This document shows positions 36,801-49,584 of a stretch of DNA of 64,000 nt, one piece after another; position 1 is the first letter of the stretch; every line of letters begins with the position of its first letter. Under the pieces are notes generated by a model. That model made no database searches. It was not told where the DNA came from and worked only from the letters and a program-made list of their open reading frames with translations. Source of the stretch: Liolophura sinensis (lineage: Eukaryota > Mollusca > Polyplacophora > Chitonida > Chitonidae). A program made the position numbers and the translations under genes. The stretch lies in assembly GCF_032854445.1 (NCBI RefSeq), contig NC_088302.1:48516046-48580045 (forward strand), written 5' to 3'.

Positions 36801-39800
36801 GTAAGGCACATACAGTACGACACTGAGTCATTAAGCAACGTACTGTATCAAGAAACATAGTTGTTCAAGTATAGGTCACTCACCTTTGTACAACTAGAGT
36901 GTGTGTTTTTCGGGTGAATGTTAGCTCTTTTTACTATAGTCTACTTCTTTTAAACAGTCGCACATATTTAGCCACCATGTCATCAACCAAAATTATACAT
37001 GTCACTATCCAGCTGTCTGCAAGACAAGTCATATTCGCCAAAAATTGCCTTTAGTCGGTGACACGTAGGTGTCAGTATCAAGCTGTCTGTGAAATAAGTC
37101 ATACTTGTTATCAAAATTGCCTTTACTCAGCGACACGTACATATCACTATCAAGCCGTCTGCATAACAAGTCCTACTCGTTACCAAAGTTGCCTTTAGTC
37201 ATTACACGTAGGTCTCTGTATTAAGCTGTCTGGAAAATAAGTCATACTCGCTATCAAAATTGCCTTGGTTCAGTGCCACATTCGAACGTGTGATACCTGT
37301 CACTGACTAAAGCAGTCTTGGTAGCGAGAACGACTGATTTTACACACTGTTTCATATAGACGACTGGTTAAATAAATATAGTTACAAGGCAGATATATTT
37401 GGATGCTTTTTTATGCTTATTATTTTACTGGTATAACTGCCACTCTGTTGGAAAATGCATTTTCCGTAGCCCTGCTATTCGGTGGTACCATATATTTGTT
37501 TGAACCACCAGCGTAGTTACTGTAACGATGCTGACAGAAACTTACTCTCTCATCATTACTGATTACTGAAAGGAGAGGAATCATGGACGAGTCCACAGAC
37601 AGTCTAGACCTTTTTACATTTTTCATTGGTACTCACGCCACATTCAACAAAATTGCGGCTAAACAAAGAGTATGGGTTCGGAGACGCAAGCAGAATCTTG
37701 CAGATAAGCATATAGTAGAATACCTTATGCACTTTTTTCACTAAAATAAAGTACAAAAACTCATATGCAAGACGATTAAACACTGTTTTAGAATTTTTCC
37801 AACCGATTAAATTTTTTTAGTGCTATCACATTCATATTTGTTGCTTGAAAGTTGCATTTGAGGAATGCATTTATAGATCTCTATGTTTATGCACTTTGAA
37901 AGATTAAATCTGTCAGTCTGCGTGTGTTGAGTGGAGAAAATTTGATGCGACGTCATTGGTCCTAGTATCGTTAGAAAAAAGGCTCCCGTAGAACCCAAAA
38001 TCCAACAAATGCATATGTTGAAAAAATTCTAAAAAAATAAATGGAACTATTTTTATGGGCTGACATATATTTAACGTTAGCGTTTTCTTTGACTTTAATA
38101 AAAGTTCCTTACTTTTACTGCCTGAAAATAAAACAGAATGTTTTTCTTGACATTCCACAGTCGTGTTTTGATTACATGAATATCTCTGGCAATATTTTAG
38201 TATTGCGCTTGCTCCTCTTGTATTTTTGTTCGTATTCAGAACCAAGCTGTGAGTGGAGAATGGTGTTTAAAGCGGTGCAGGGCAGTCAGCGCTCTGTTCA
38301 CGATGACTGGTTTGATGTGGGAGGGATCAATGATGACACAGAGGTAGCTAAGGAGGTGCTCAGTGATCTTCCTTACAGGGACGGAGATATTTTGGACGAC
38401 TGGAATTTTCTGTACATAAAAAGGGTGAGCTAACATAGAGTGTTTATGTTCTGTTTTATTGGTTATTTCCATACATATTACACAGAGAATATTTCAAGTT
38501 CACTCTACGTTGAAAAGTTTTCCTGTTATCCTTTCCATCTGTGAAAAGATTTAGGAATGACGTAATCAGATAAATACCAGAAATTTGATTTGTGAAGTTG
38601 GGATATAGTATCCTTATATACAGAGAAAAGATGTGTATTGTAGTTAGATATACACATACGAAAAAAAAACATACGAAAAAAAAAAACATACGAAAAAAAA
38701 GAAAAACATATGCGAATCCGAACGTATGCTGCAAATACAATCAAATTTTATTAATTAATGACTGGATAGAATGCTTTAATTTTGAATTCTGAAATAAAAC
38801 AGAAATGAGACAGCTGCCCTTATTTACTGACTGTCACGGAAAAAAAGAAGGGACATGGATCACAAAGCAGGGCTCTGTTATGACGCTGACGACACGAATT
38901 CTCTCACATCATATAGCTGAGGTCAATGTTTGACCCGTGGCCAGTATAGGCCCTACAATATATACTAACACAGTCATTAAGTAGTTTATGCATTCGACAT
39001 CTATATGCGAACTCGCTTGTCGTCAAAGGTCCCACTGTATCAGCCCTGAAATATTTCCATCTTTCGTCTACTCAAAGTAACAGACATTCATGTCATGGTA
39101 TAAAAGCATTTCTGACAGGTCATCACACGGTTTTCATTAAAACTGTTTTTACCTTGAGCGATCTAAGGAACCGAACTCTAAACTCTCTTGTTAGGAACCC
39201 CCCCACCTTATGAATTGGCAAACTGAAAACACTCATGTCCAGCTAATGGTTATGTCGGCCTGCTGATCATTCACTTAGAGCAGATACGTAAGAAAACATC
39301 TATGCACACGTCAGATTAAGGATTAGTGACGTGAAATTCTTTAAAACGTACACTATTGTAATGATTTAGACATTACGGAATTCTGCCCGTCATCACGACA
39401 CGACACGTCAGTAAAATGGACTTTGCTCTAAATCAATCAAGCCCAGAATTAACCATATAATATTTCTCTTTTGTGTTTTTTCAAATTGCCAAGAGAATAT
39501 TCTAACAAACGATGCTGGACGAGATTGTTAAGTTGCGCATGAAAATCGGTAGAAATTTGACGTATATTTTTTAAAAAATTAAACACACTTTTCTTTATGT
39601 TTAAATTAGGTCAAGATTGAAATCTTTTCCCAAGGAGTTCTAGGAGCACGATTTTATTTTGACGCAACTGCTTCGGATCTGGAGAGTTGGTTCAGTCCTG
39701 AACGGTTAATTTCCGCCCCTGTTCAGGAGCTGAAATCAAGAGACTTGAATCACTTTTTCATTGAAGGGTAATATTGTGATATCAGCTGTTCCCTTTAACT

Positions 39801-42800
39801 AGAGAGATCATACGTTTAGAGAGATCATACATTTAAAAACAAACAGCATGCTCTTAAACAAATTCATGTCAGGTTTGGCCACAAGGCCCTGACCAGTGAA
39901 ATTGGGCCATTTGCTATTTTACCGCAGTTTAAGTCTCGACGTTTACTTAAAAAGTAGCAAGGTACACGCCCCTGAAACCACGACTTAAGCTGTCCGGTTT
40001 CCTCCCACGATAATGCTGGCCGCCGTCGTATAAGTGAAATATTCCTGAGTACGGCGTAAAACACCAGCCAAATAAATAAATAAATAAACTACGGCTTAAC
40101 CAGATTTAGGTGAAAAGGCGCTGTGACGCACTGCTAAATGCACTCAAACATGCACCAGTATGATGTAAGGTTGCAGCTAAAATGACAGAGCGAGCATAAT
40201 TCGATGGTAAATCTATACTGTAAACGTGTAGTTACGTGTATTTATGTGTACAAAATGTTTTGTTGGTCTCATCCATTTGTTTTTGCAAAGTTTTTCCAGT
40301 AGTTATCTCGGTCAAAAAATACAGCAAAGTATTGTGTATGTGTATATTGGCACTACATGCAGTGTACGCATACTTCCTGAAGGTAAAGGTTCTCAACCTC
40401 ATTTTAGATTACTGGGTCGAGTCACACATCAGACTTTAAAAAAGGAAATTGTAACTTCCTCGCTTGGAGTTCAGCATGAAAGGGGATAGTGCAACGACTG
40501 GTTGACCCGTATCAATATAATGGCTCGGGTGGGGTGGCTTACTTGCCTTCGGTAAGTCGTCTCAGTGAAGCAGCACGAGATAAAAGAGCGGTGGAAATAC
40601 GTCCTGCAACAAGGCGGTACATTACATACATCCTAAGGATTCCTTCGTCGTCATATGACTGAAAAATTGCTGAGCACGACGTTAAACCCCAAGCACTCAC
40701 TCACTCACTCATTTTAGATTAGTATTATGCAACTTCAAGGCGCAATCAGATACACTGCTAGATGTGACTGAGGACTAGTATAATCATTTCTAGTGACTAT
40801 ATAGACGTAAATTACTGGTGAGGTTGAGTCGGCATTCGATTAAAATTAAAAGACATCTCTAGTTATTTTCTGTTTCGACTCTTTAGTCGTGTTACAAATT
40901 ACAAATTCCATTAAATATGGAAAAAAAACCGGAGCAGAGTAATAACTGGCAAATGGTCACACGTAACCACTTATCAATTAAAGGCATATGACAAGCCACG
41001 CAAACCGCAGAATTAAAATTATACTCAATGAAAAATTTTGGAAACAATTATTGTATTGACACAGAACAGGTATCCACGTTACCAATGTGTCGTTAGTCAA
41101 CATTTGTTCAGTCACAGGTAGAAATCAACTAAGATATGGCTGTTTTCGTTTAATCTTGTAATTTCAGAATATTTTAGCCTGAGAAATAGCCTTATAGCCT
41201 TAAAATCGTAAACAGAAATACCTGTACATTCAGCCTGCTGTCATATGACATTATCACAATTACGGTGTAATGGATACCTGTACTTTCATCATGTTGTCAT
41301 ATGATGACCATTACGGTTAATGTATACCCGGTCATTCAACATGCTGTCATATGGCATAACCACAATTAGAGTTCAATGTACATTTAACATTTTGCCATGC
41401 TATAGTCATCATGATCAAAGTATTGATACAATAGTTATGTTATTATTTTTATTTTGGTGCTATCGCTCTTACTGGGGCCTTGGTGGTTCAAGAGGTTGAT
41501 GTACAAAGGCAACACAATGAATCAGGAGCCTCTCACCAACGTTGTCGCTGATTCCAACTCATGCTGACTTCGCCTCCGGTCGTACATGAGAACGTACGGA
41601 TGGTCGTGGGTTTCCCTCGTTCCCGGCCAAATTTCTTCCAACCATAATGCTGACAGCCGTCATAAAATATTATTAAATATGGTTTAAAACACCAACCAGA
41701 TAAATAGATACATAAATAAATTTCATTCTTGTTTTTATTTCTGTTATTATTATTATAGTATTTCCATTATATTTTTTCAGTGACGCATCTCGCGGGCGAC
41801 GATTTCTCATTGATACGGGTAATCCCTATTGCAGTGACGCTTGTGGTTATCTAATAGTGATCGACCCGTCTAATTATAAGGAATGCGACTGGGAATATTA
41901 TGATGACTATCCGTACTTTATGTGGTCGGCTGGAGAGTCTTGTAAACGATGGAGTGTTAAAGGTTAGTACAGTTATAGCACATATAACTACATCTCAGTG
42001 AAATGCTAGGACATATGTAGTACTTTATCAAACCAGTTTTAATTCGCGTTTAGAAAGCCACATCACTGTATACTACAAGCGTTCAACAAATAGACCTGGA
42101 AATTACATTCATAATTGCAAATGGCAATTACAGAATGACAAATAGGTATTGGCATTATAGAATGACAATTAAGTATAGGCATTACAGAATGACACTTAGA
42201 TATAGGTATTACAGAATAACAGTTAGGTATAGACATTACAGAATGACACTTAGATATAGGCATTACAGAATAACAATTAGGTATAGACATTACAGAATGA
42301 CACTTAGGTATAGGCATTACAGAATAACAGTTAGGTATAGGCATTACAGAATAACAGTTAGGTATAGGCATTACAGAATAACAATTAGGCATAGACATTA
42401 CAGAATGACAATTAAGCATAGGCATTAAAGAATGACAGTTAATTATAGGCATTGCAGAATGACAATTAAGTATAGACATTACAGAATAACAACTAATTAT
42501 AGGCATTGCAGAATAACAGTTAAGAATAGGCATAACAGAATGACAATTAGGTATAGGCATTGCAGAATGGCAGTTAAGTATAGGTATTGCAGAATGACAA
42601 TTAGGTATAGGCATTGCAGAATGACAATTAGGTATGGGCATTACAGAATGATATTTAGACAGTTAAGTATAGGCATTGCAGATTGACAATTAGGTATAGG
42701 CATTACAGAATGATAATTAGACAGTTAAGTATAGGCATTGCAGATTGACAATTAGGTATAGGCATTACAGAATGATAATTAGACAGTTAAATATAGGCAT

Positions 42801-44564
42801 TGCAGAATGACAATTAGGTATAGGCATTACAGAATGATAATTGGACAGTTAAGTATAGGCATTGCAGATTGACAATTAGGTATAGGCATTACAGAATAAC
42901 AAGTAGGCATAGGCATTACAGAACAAAAATTAGACGTTGGAAATAATGAATAACATACATGTACTGATGTAGAAATATCTGAATCAGACGACGAAAATTA
43001 CCATGGAAATTATGCCAATTTACAGTTGTAATTAAAATTACAAAAAGCAATTTAGATATAACATTGGCAACCAGAAGTGGGCATTACAATGATAATTACA
43101 CGTGGGAACAGGGTGTACAATGGAATTTAGTCGTCGGAATAAGATGTACACTGACATTTAGACGGAAATAAGGTGTTCAATAGCATTTAGGCGTGGGAAT
43201 TAAGTGTACACTAACATACAAACGTGGGAATTAAGTGTAAATGACATATAGCGGTGTTAATTAGATGTACGTTGATATACAGAGGTGGGAATTAGGTGTA
43301 CACTGACATACAGAGGTGGGAATTAGGTGTACACTGGCATACAGAGGTGGGAATTAGGTGTACGCTGACATACAGAAGTGGGAATTAAGTGTACTGTGGT
43401 ACACCATAGAGGTGGATGTTGGGTGTTGATTGAATGTAGAGGTGGGAATTTGTACAGTTACACAAAGTCGATCCATGTATTTATTTACCTATATAACGTT
43501 GCCTAAAGCCAACCCAAGTGTTTGTTACCAATATGATCGGCGGGAAAGTTTACAGATGTGGAATTCATAGTGCTCATTAGCAAAATACCTACAAATAGAC
43601 GTGAGAATTACAGTAGTCTGTGCCAGTCATCGGTTGGAATATGGTCAGAGTAGTCATTGTCAGTTAAGTGGTGAGTTGATAAAAATCCAGAGGTCTTTGA
43701 TATTATCTAATTTCTAAACATTTATTTCACTTTAAATTAAACATTAATACATTTGTCACACAAACTGATTTATGCGTGGCTACACAGTTCTCAATATACA
43801 ATATACATCTCAATTTAAAACTGTAGCTGAATGAAGAAACAAAGGCCCCCAAAAAATAAGTAAATAAGGATGAAGGATTATAGAATGTTTTAAACATCGT
43901 GAACGCCAAAAGTCCGAGAACAGCAGCGAGAACATCAAGAGAGATATCATCTTAGTAATAGTGTGGCAACAGCTGAAAGATATGACAGAGAAGCATTCAT
44001 ATAAAATGAGAGCTGTACAGCCTTGGATTCCTTAGAACGGTTCTCGAAGCCGTGGTGATTTTGGCAAAATTCATGATGACATCATGAAAAATCATGATGG
44101 CGGCCGTTAGCTTTTTGGCTTTTATGTTAGCTTTTCTTTGAATACGTGTATTTATCCTTAGAATGCGACCCTTACCTTCTGTAACATGTTAACTGATCAG
44201 TGCTGAACAGATACATGGCGTATATGGTAACAGTAACATTTACTGACGTTACATCATTAACTTATAGCTGGCTATTACTATTGACACATCGAGGAGATTT
44301 GTCTTCCACTAAGTTCTTCTGTACGCCGGGCACTAGCATTTCGTCCTCCAATAAAACTCACCGCAATCGTAATAAACGAAGCTCCGGCTGTTAGAATAAG
44401 TAAAGGAAAAATAAATCAATAAACAAATAAACTTTAGAATTGTCCATTGCTTTTATAGGACATTGCAGAAAATAAAATCATTAACAATTTGTTATGTTGT
44501 AGATACTGATGTCATTGGGGATCGGTTTGTTATATCTGTCAAGATTTGCGATCGTGAACTATAA
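35681..44564 (+). CDS. Gene A: secreted repeat protein with a conserved C-terminal module
   Basis: Five exons (35681-36800, 38240-38424, 39610-39767, 41781-41962, 44503-44564; intron phases 1, 0, 2, 1) encode 568 residues. The start was set at 35681 because it opens a clear signal peptide, MTFAVVRLATLCFVLATFAQ; the frame is open upstream to 35537. Residues about 22-140 hold about three 36-residue repeats (DRFQASHSPDKHRDAS). About 185-290 is a 9-residue array of the type SRQSGDPSY. A CSCNC cluster follows. The last 195 residues are a folded-looking module: CEWRMVFKAV, GGIND, DLPYRD, DDWNFLYIKR, YFDAT, GRRFLID, CSDACGYLIVID, GDRFVISVKIC. I recall CEW/VFKAV modules of this kind from uncharacterised mollusc secreted proteins, but cannot name a Pfam family. 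No transmembrane segment after the signal. Function unknown; an extracellular role is inferred. Confidence 0.87.
36230..36560 (+). repeat. 27-nt coding minisatellite in gene A
   Basis: About 12 units; those between 36420 and 36560 are nearly identical (AGTAGACAATCGGGAGACCC), earlier ones diverged (HTRQSG, HSRQSK). The gradient suggests recent expansion at the 3' end of the array. Confidence 0.92.
37003..37350. repeat. ~60-bp tandem repeat with an inverted last copy
   Basis: Four direct copies of AAGTCATACTCGCTATCAAA plus ATTGCCTTTAGTC and GACACGTA, then one copy in reverse complement at about 37285-37350. Related single copies lie near 29635-29695 and 8005-8035. Gene A intron 1. Confidence 0.85.
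38240..38424 (+). CDS. Gene A exon 2 (CEW module start)
   Basis: 185 nt, phase 1 to 0, the same length as gene B exon 2. Encodes EPSCEWRMVFKAVQGSQRSV, then GGIND, DLPYRDGDILDDWNFLYIKR. Acceptor GTATTCAG, donor AGG|GTGAGC. Confidence 0.92.
39610..39767 (+). CDS. Gene A exon 3
   Basis: 158 nt, phase 0 to 2, identical in length to gene B exon 3. Encodes VKIEIFSQGVLGARFYFDAT, ASDLESWFSPERLISAPVQE, LKSRDLNHFFIEG. Confidence 0.92.
39993..40088 (+). repeat. SINE tail fragment
   Basis: GGTTTCCTCCCACGATAATG to the AATAAATAAATAAA tail; gene A intron 3. Confidence 0.9.
40445..40711 (+). repeat. Second dispersed repeat family, copy 1
   Basis: Contains TATAATGGCTCGGGTGGGG, GTCTCAGTGAAGCAGCACG, GAGCGGTGGAAATACGTCC, CCTTCGTCGTCATATGACTG and ends GAGCACGACGTTAAACCCC followed by (ACTC)n. 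Other copies at 51744-51982 (minus) and 60108-60268 (plus). Probably a second SINE; no coding frame. Confidence 0.8.
41475..41722 (+). repeat. SINE, near full length, diverged
   Basis: CAGGAGCCTCTCACCAACG, GATGGTCGTGGGTTTCCC, CCATAATGCTGACAGCCGTC, AATAAATAAA-like tail. It ends about 60 bp before the acceptor of gene A exon 4. Confidence 0.85.
41781..41962 (+). CDS. Gene A exon 4, cysteine-rich part of the module
   Basis: 182 nt, phase 2 to 1. Encodes GRRFLIDTGNPYCSDACGYL, IVID, ECDWEYYDDYPYFMW and ESCKRWSVK. Four of the cysteines (YCSDAC, YKEC, ESC) recur in gene B. Confidence 0.92.
42130..42930. repeat. 27-bp minisatellite with 62-bp higher-order units
   Basis: Basic unit like GAATGACAATTAGGTATAGG plus CATTACA, about 28 copies. 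From about 42640 the array is organised as four units of about 62 bp (TTAGACAGTTAAGTATAGGC ... GATTGACAATTAGG). The long frames on both strands are due to the 27-nt period. Gene A intron 4. Confidence 0.95.
43080..43470. repeat. ~31-bp minisatellite
   Basis: About 12 degenerate copies of GTGGGAATTAGGTGTACACT plus GACATACAGAG, directly after the 27-bp array in the same intron. Confidence 0.9.
44503..44564 (+). CDS. Gene A exon 5, C-terminus
   Basis: Acceptor TTATGTTGTAG. Encodes DTDVIGDRFVISVKICDREL then TAA. Gene B's last exon has the matching GDRLVISVKIC, then a longer tail. Confidence 0.9.
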
Positions 44565-44944
44565 CCAGTCCTGCAATACTGGAACTCACAAGCTCGATGC
44601 CCCAGTGAGATACATGGTGCTGGACATAGGCTAGATTTTCATCGTCAACTTTTTTCTTCTGTGACAACAATGTATTCAGTTATTTAGGATTCTTGTGGAT
44701 ATTTCGACACAAACAAATAATCTGGTTCTGTTATATTGAAGGCAAGAAATTTTCAACCACATTGAGATTGCTTGACTTATAGTTCTGTGTTATTCGTCGT
44801 ATTCAAGTTTACAGCTCGAAACACTAGAGCTTTTAAAATTGGGCATATTGGTACTTTCTTTATTGAGACGAATAATTTATATGATGAGAGAAGCATTATG
44901 TGACTGGGTGGGGCTTTCACATTGGGATCCCGTTATCCTACACA

Positions 44945-47270
44945 TAAGACCACATTGTGACCATGTGGCGGTGCTCCTAACAAGGAAACACATTGTGACT
45001 ATGTGGCGGTGCTCCTAGCAAGGAAACACACTGTAACTATGTGGCTGTGCTCCTAGCAAGGAAACACAGTGTGACTATGTGGCGGTGCTCCTAGCAAGAA
45101 AACACATTGTGACCATGTGGCGGTGCTCCTAGCAAAGAAACATATTGTGACTATGTGGCGGTGCTCCTAGCAAGAAAACACATTGTGACTATATGGCAGT
45201 GCTCCTAGCAAGGAAACTCATTGTGACTATGTGGCGGTGCCCCTAGCAAGGAAGCATTGTGATTATGTGGCGGTGCTCCTAGCAAGAAAACACATTGTGA
45301 CTATGTGGCAGTGCTCCTAGCAAGGAAACACATTGTGACTATGTGGAGGTGCTCCTAGCAAGGAAACACATTGTGACTATGTGGCGGTGCTCCTAGCAAG
45401 AAAACACATTGTGACTATGTGGCGGTGCTCCCAGCAAGGAAACAAATTGTGAGTATGTGGCGGTGCTCCCAGCAAGAAAACACATTGTGACTATGTGGCG
45501 GTGCTCCTAGCAAGGAAGCACATTGTGACTATGTGGCGGTGCTCCCAGCAAAAAAAAGCATTGTGACTATGTGGCGATGCCCTTATGAACGAAACACATT
45601 ACGACCATGTGGCGGTGCCCTTAGCAAGGAAACACATAATTACCATGTGGCGGTGCCCCTAGAAGGAAACATATTTTGACCATTTGGGGTTGCCCGTAGC
45701 AAGGAAACGCAATTTATCGTGACTATGTGGCGGATCCCGCAGCAAGGAAACTCAGAAACACATTGTGGCTCAAAGACGATGTTCCCAGTAAGAAAACACA
45801 TTGTATTGTGACCATGTGCCTTCAGCAAGGAAACACATTATGACCATGTGACGGATCCCCAGCACCGTGTGAAGGTGCCTCCAACAAGGAAATACATTGT
45901 GATCATGTGAGTATACCCGCAGCAAGGAAATACATTGTGACCATGTGAGTATGCCCGCAGCAAGGAAATACATTGTGACCATGTGACGGTGCCCGCAGCA
46001 AGGAAACACACTGTGACAATGTGACGGGGTCTCCAGCAAGGAAACACATTGTGACAATGTGACGGGGCCTCCAGCAAGGAAATACATTGTGACCATGTGA
46101 CGGTGCCCGCAGCAAGGAAACACATTGTGACAGTGTGACGGGGCCCGCAGCAAGGAAACACATTGTGACCATGTGAGTATGCCCGCAGCAAGGAAACACA
46201 TTGTGACAATGTGACGGGGTCTCCAGCAAGGAAATACATTGTGACCATGTGACGATGCCTACAGCAAGGAAATACATTGTGACCATGTGGTGATGCCTCC
46301 AGCAAGGAAATACATTGTGATCATGTGACGATACCCGATGAAAGTGAACACAATGTCTTGTGACCATGTGGCTATGACCTGAGGTAGAAAATACATTGTG
46401 ACCATGTGCGAGTGTCTACAGCAAGGAAATACATTTGAACTTCGTGGCGGTGCCTCCAGGAAGGAAATACATTTTGGCCATATGGCTGAGTTCCCCCAGC
46501 AATGAAATACATTGTGACCATGCCCGCAGTAAGGAAATACATTGCAACTATGAGACGGTACTTCTGGCAAGGAAATACATTGTGCCAGTGTGGCGGTACC
46601 CCCAACAAGGACGCAGCAAGGACCATGAAGGACCAAAGACCAGCAAGCATTGACCATGTGACGGTGCTCGCAGCAAGGAAATACATTGTAACTATGTGAC
46701 GGTGCCCCAGCAGGGAAATACATTGTAACCATGTGGCCGTGCCCCAGGAAGGAAATATACTGTAACCATGAGACGGTGCTCCAGAACAAGGAAATGTACA
46801 TGTATTGTGACCATGTGTCCCCAGCAAGGAAATACATTGTGACGAAGTGACGGTGCCCTCAGCAAGGAAACACATTGTGACCATATGGCGGTGCCCACAG
46901 CAAGGAAACACGTTGTATTGTGACTATGTGACAGTGTACACAGCAAGGAAAGATACTGTCATCATGTGGCTGTGCCTACAGCAATGAAATACATTGCCAG
47001 TGAGAAATAATGCGACACAAAACACTTTGAACAACATGATTTTATATTACAAGCTTTCGGAGAATACATTCGCCATTATCAAATAAAATGGCCACTTTAC
47101 GATACATTACATGTGACATTACATGTGACGATGCCTACTGCAAGGAAATACGTTGTTACAATGAGTCACCCTCCAGGAATGAAATATATTGTGACAACAT
47201 TTCATGCTTGAGTGAGGAAATACATTGTGGCCGGGTGAACACTCTCCTGTAATTAAATAAACTTTGACTG
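44945..47270. repeat. 39-bp minisatellite, ~2.3 kb
   Basis: About 55 copies of TGTGGCGGTGCTCCTAGCAA plus GGAAACACATTGTGACTAT, well conserved from 44945 to 45560 and more varied (CGCAGCAAGGAAATACATTG) later, with a gap around 47000-47120. A 39-nt period keeps frames open, giving spurious minus-strand ORFs of 140-190 codons. Confidence 0.96.
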
Positions 47271-48256
47271 TGTGTCCACGCTTAGCTAAGAAAGTAAATT
47301 TAATTATTTTTTGAAGCCCACACTGTTCTCAAAGCCAATAACTTTACAAATGTTATTTACGCATGGCTGAACCGTTTTTCCTTAATGTCTTTGCTTATAC
47401 GAGGACACATATACAAATAGTTTGTACATTTTATGTAGTCTTTGCCGAATTAAAGAAAATCTTTTTGTGTAGGTATTATTTGAGGATTTGTACGTTTTAT
47501 TTCATAAACACGCATTTAAGCAATAATCAAATAAGTCAGTGAATGATTCCCCAAAAATGCTTCGAAGCTTAACGTTTGCTTCTAAAAGCTCTGTCTACTA
47601 TAGTAAGACATTAAATACTATTGTTAAATATCACTGAGAGATTCATTAAAGTTTACTGTCTAGCTGGCGAGAAGTGAGGTTTTGATATTATTTATTTCCA
47701 TTTTCCCAAATACATTTCTAAAACAGCTTTGTGGACAAATATATGAGTGACAAGGAAAACGACAAGTGCTATGAACTTCATAGTGGTTTAATATATCACA
47801 CAACAAAAAACTGTATAGAAATGTACTGAAAATGTCAGCAAAAAATTTTCCAACAGCCATAAGCTCGTCAAATAATAATTCTAAAACTTGATTAGAGTCA
47901 TAATTTCTAAAATGGAACAGGTTTGGAATTTATATTATTATTCGAAAAAAATGATTTCATTGATTTACCTCAGCCTTTCCGAAAATATTATTCAGACTAA
48001 AATTATCTTTTGGTCAAATATAAATGAATATGTGTAACTGCAGCAATTTTTTGAAAACAATACTATTGGTGAACACAAGATTAACGATTGCCTGACTGAT
48101 ATGGCCTTTTCGTTTATATATCGTTCATAGTACATTCACAGCCAGCATTCCTCTACCCGATTACCGGAATTGAAGCTCGCATGTTGATGATTTACTGTTA
48201 AGATCCTGAAAGAAGTCAATTTTATTCACAAAGCAACAATGGTATTTTCTCTATGT

Positions 48257-48257
<1 letters not shown>

Positions 48258-48319
<62 letters not shown>

Positions 48320-48320
48320 T
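48258..48320. repeat. (AAT)n-(ATT)n self-complementary microsatellite
   Basis: A run of AAT units is followed directly by a run of ATT units, forming a potential perfect hairpin. Confidence 0.95.
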
Positions 48321-48475
48321 TGCTATCGTAAATAGTTCTGAGCTCAAACGATGGTACATGATTTTAAGCAGTCAGATTCATGTTGCCTGCAGTCAGATAC
48401 AATTAAAATTTCATTTTGCATTTTCACATTTCCATGTATCTGAAAAGTCTGAACATAATACTTAGTCATTGGCAT

Positions 48476-49330
48476 TGCGCTCAGACACTGTCAATACACT
48501 CAGTCAGTTTCAATACACTCAATCAGGTCCAATACCTTCAGCGACTGCTCTCGCGCTCAAACTGTGCAAATACAGTCAGACTGTGCTATAACCTCAGAAA
48601 GTGTTAATACAAATACACTAAGACAGAGTCAATACACTCATCCAGTGTTGATACGTTCTCATAATCCGGAGTCACAGTCACTGGTAACAAAGTCACAGTA
48701 GTAATACACTCAGTCAGTATCAATATATCCAGTTAAAGTCAATGCTTTCAGTCTGTGGTAATACGTTTAGACAGCGTTGATACACTCAGTGACAATACAT
48801 TCAATCAGTGCCAATACACTCAGCCTGTGGTAATACGCTTAGACAGTTTTATTACGCTTGGACAGTTTTGATAGTCAGCCCTTGTCAATACACTCCGTCA
48901 GTGTTAAAACACTCAGACAGCACCAATACACACAAAAACTGCTAATTCAACCAAGCAGTCAATACGCTGCAACACAACCATCCAAACAGTCCTATTACGC
49001 CCAGATTGTGGCAATACACTCAAAGTGTGCTATACCGTCAGAAAGTGTCAAATACACGCAGACTTTGCTATACACTAAAACAGTGCAACACTTAGTTAGT
49101 GTCAATACGCTAACACAATGCACTCAATGCACTCGGTCAGTGCTAATACGCCCAGGCAGTGCAAATACCTTCAGATAATGCTTATGCAGTCAGATAGTTC
49201 TTATACGCTAAGACAAGGTTAATACTCTCAGATAGTCCTTATACGCTCAGACAAGGATAATACACTAAGATAATGCCAATACGCTCAAAGAAGGCTCATA
49301 CACTCAAACAGTGCTAATACACATAGGGAA
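48476..49330. repeat. Degenerate ~20-28-bp tandem repeat
   Basis: Repeated AATACACTCAGACAGTG-like units with irregular spacing over about 850 bp; the oldest-looking array in the window. Confidence 0.85.
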
Positions 49331-49584
49331 TATTCACAGGTTCAAACAGTGCAAAAAATGGACATAGCACAGTTATTAGGTCATAAATCGGGACGAAGTT
49401 TATGACAACAAAGAGTTTTAGCTCTGTAGGTCCTGTACAGACACTCCTTGCATACTCGCACTTTTGTTTGATGGCTAAGCATTCCAGAAATGTCATCGCA
49501 TAGATTGTTTGTCAGCTTACTGGTAAAGGCATTGACTTTGTCACAGTTCTAAAATACAAAACGACTCGGGAGCGCCTGTATATT

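Larger units (their letters stand above)
44565..49584. other. Intergenic interval dominated by tandem repeats
   Basis: No supported gene. It holds the 39-bp minisatellite (44945-47270), an AAT/ATT microsatellite (48258-48320) and a degenerate repeat (48476-49330). No canonical polyadenylation signal for gene A was picked out with confidence. Confidence 0.6.

Noticed and set aside
42063-42686. ORFs on both strands (NCHSAMPIP and YRHYRMT repeats)
   Set aside because: Translation of the 27-bp intronic array in gene A; open on both strands because of the period.
45770-46911. Minus-strand ORFs of 140-192 codons with HNVFPCC/GHRHMVTM repeats
   Set aside because: They coincide exactly with the 39-bp minisatellite. 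Several frames are open because the period is divisible by three, and no start, splice or poly(A) context supports them.
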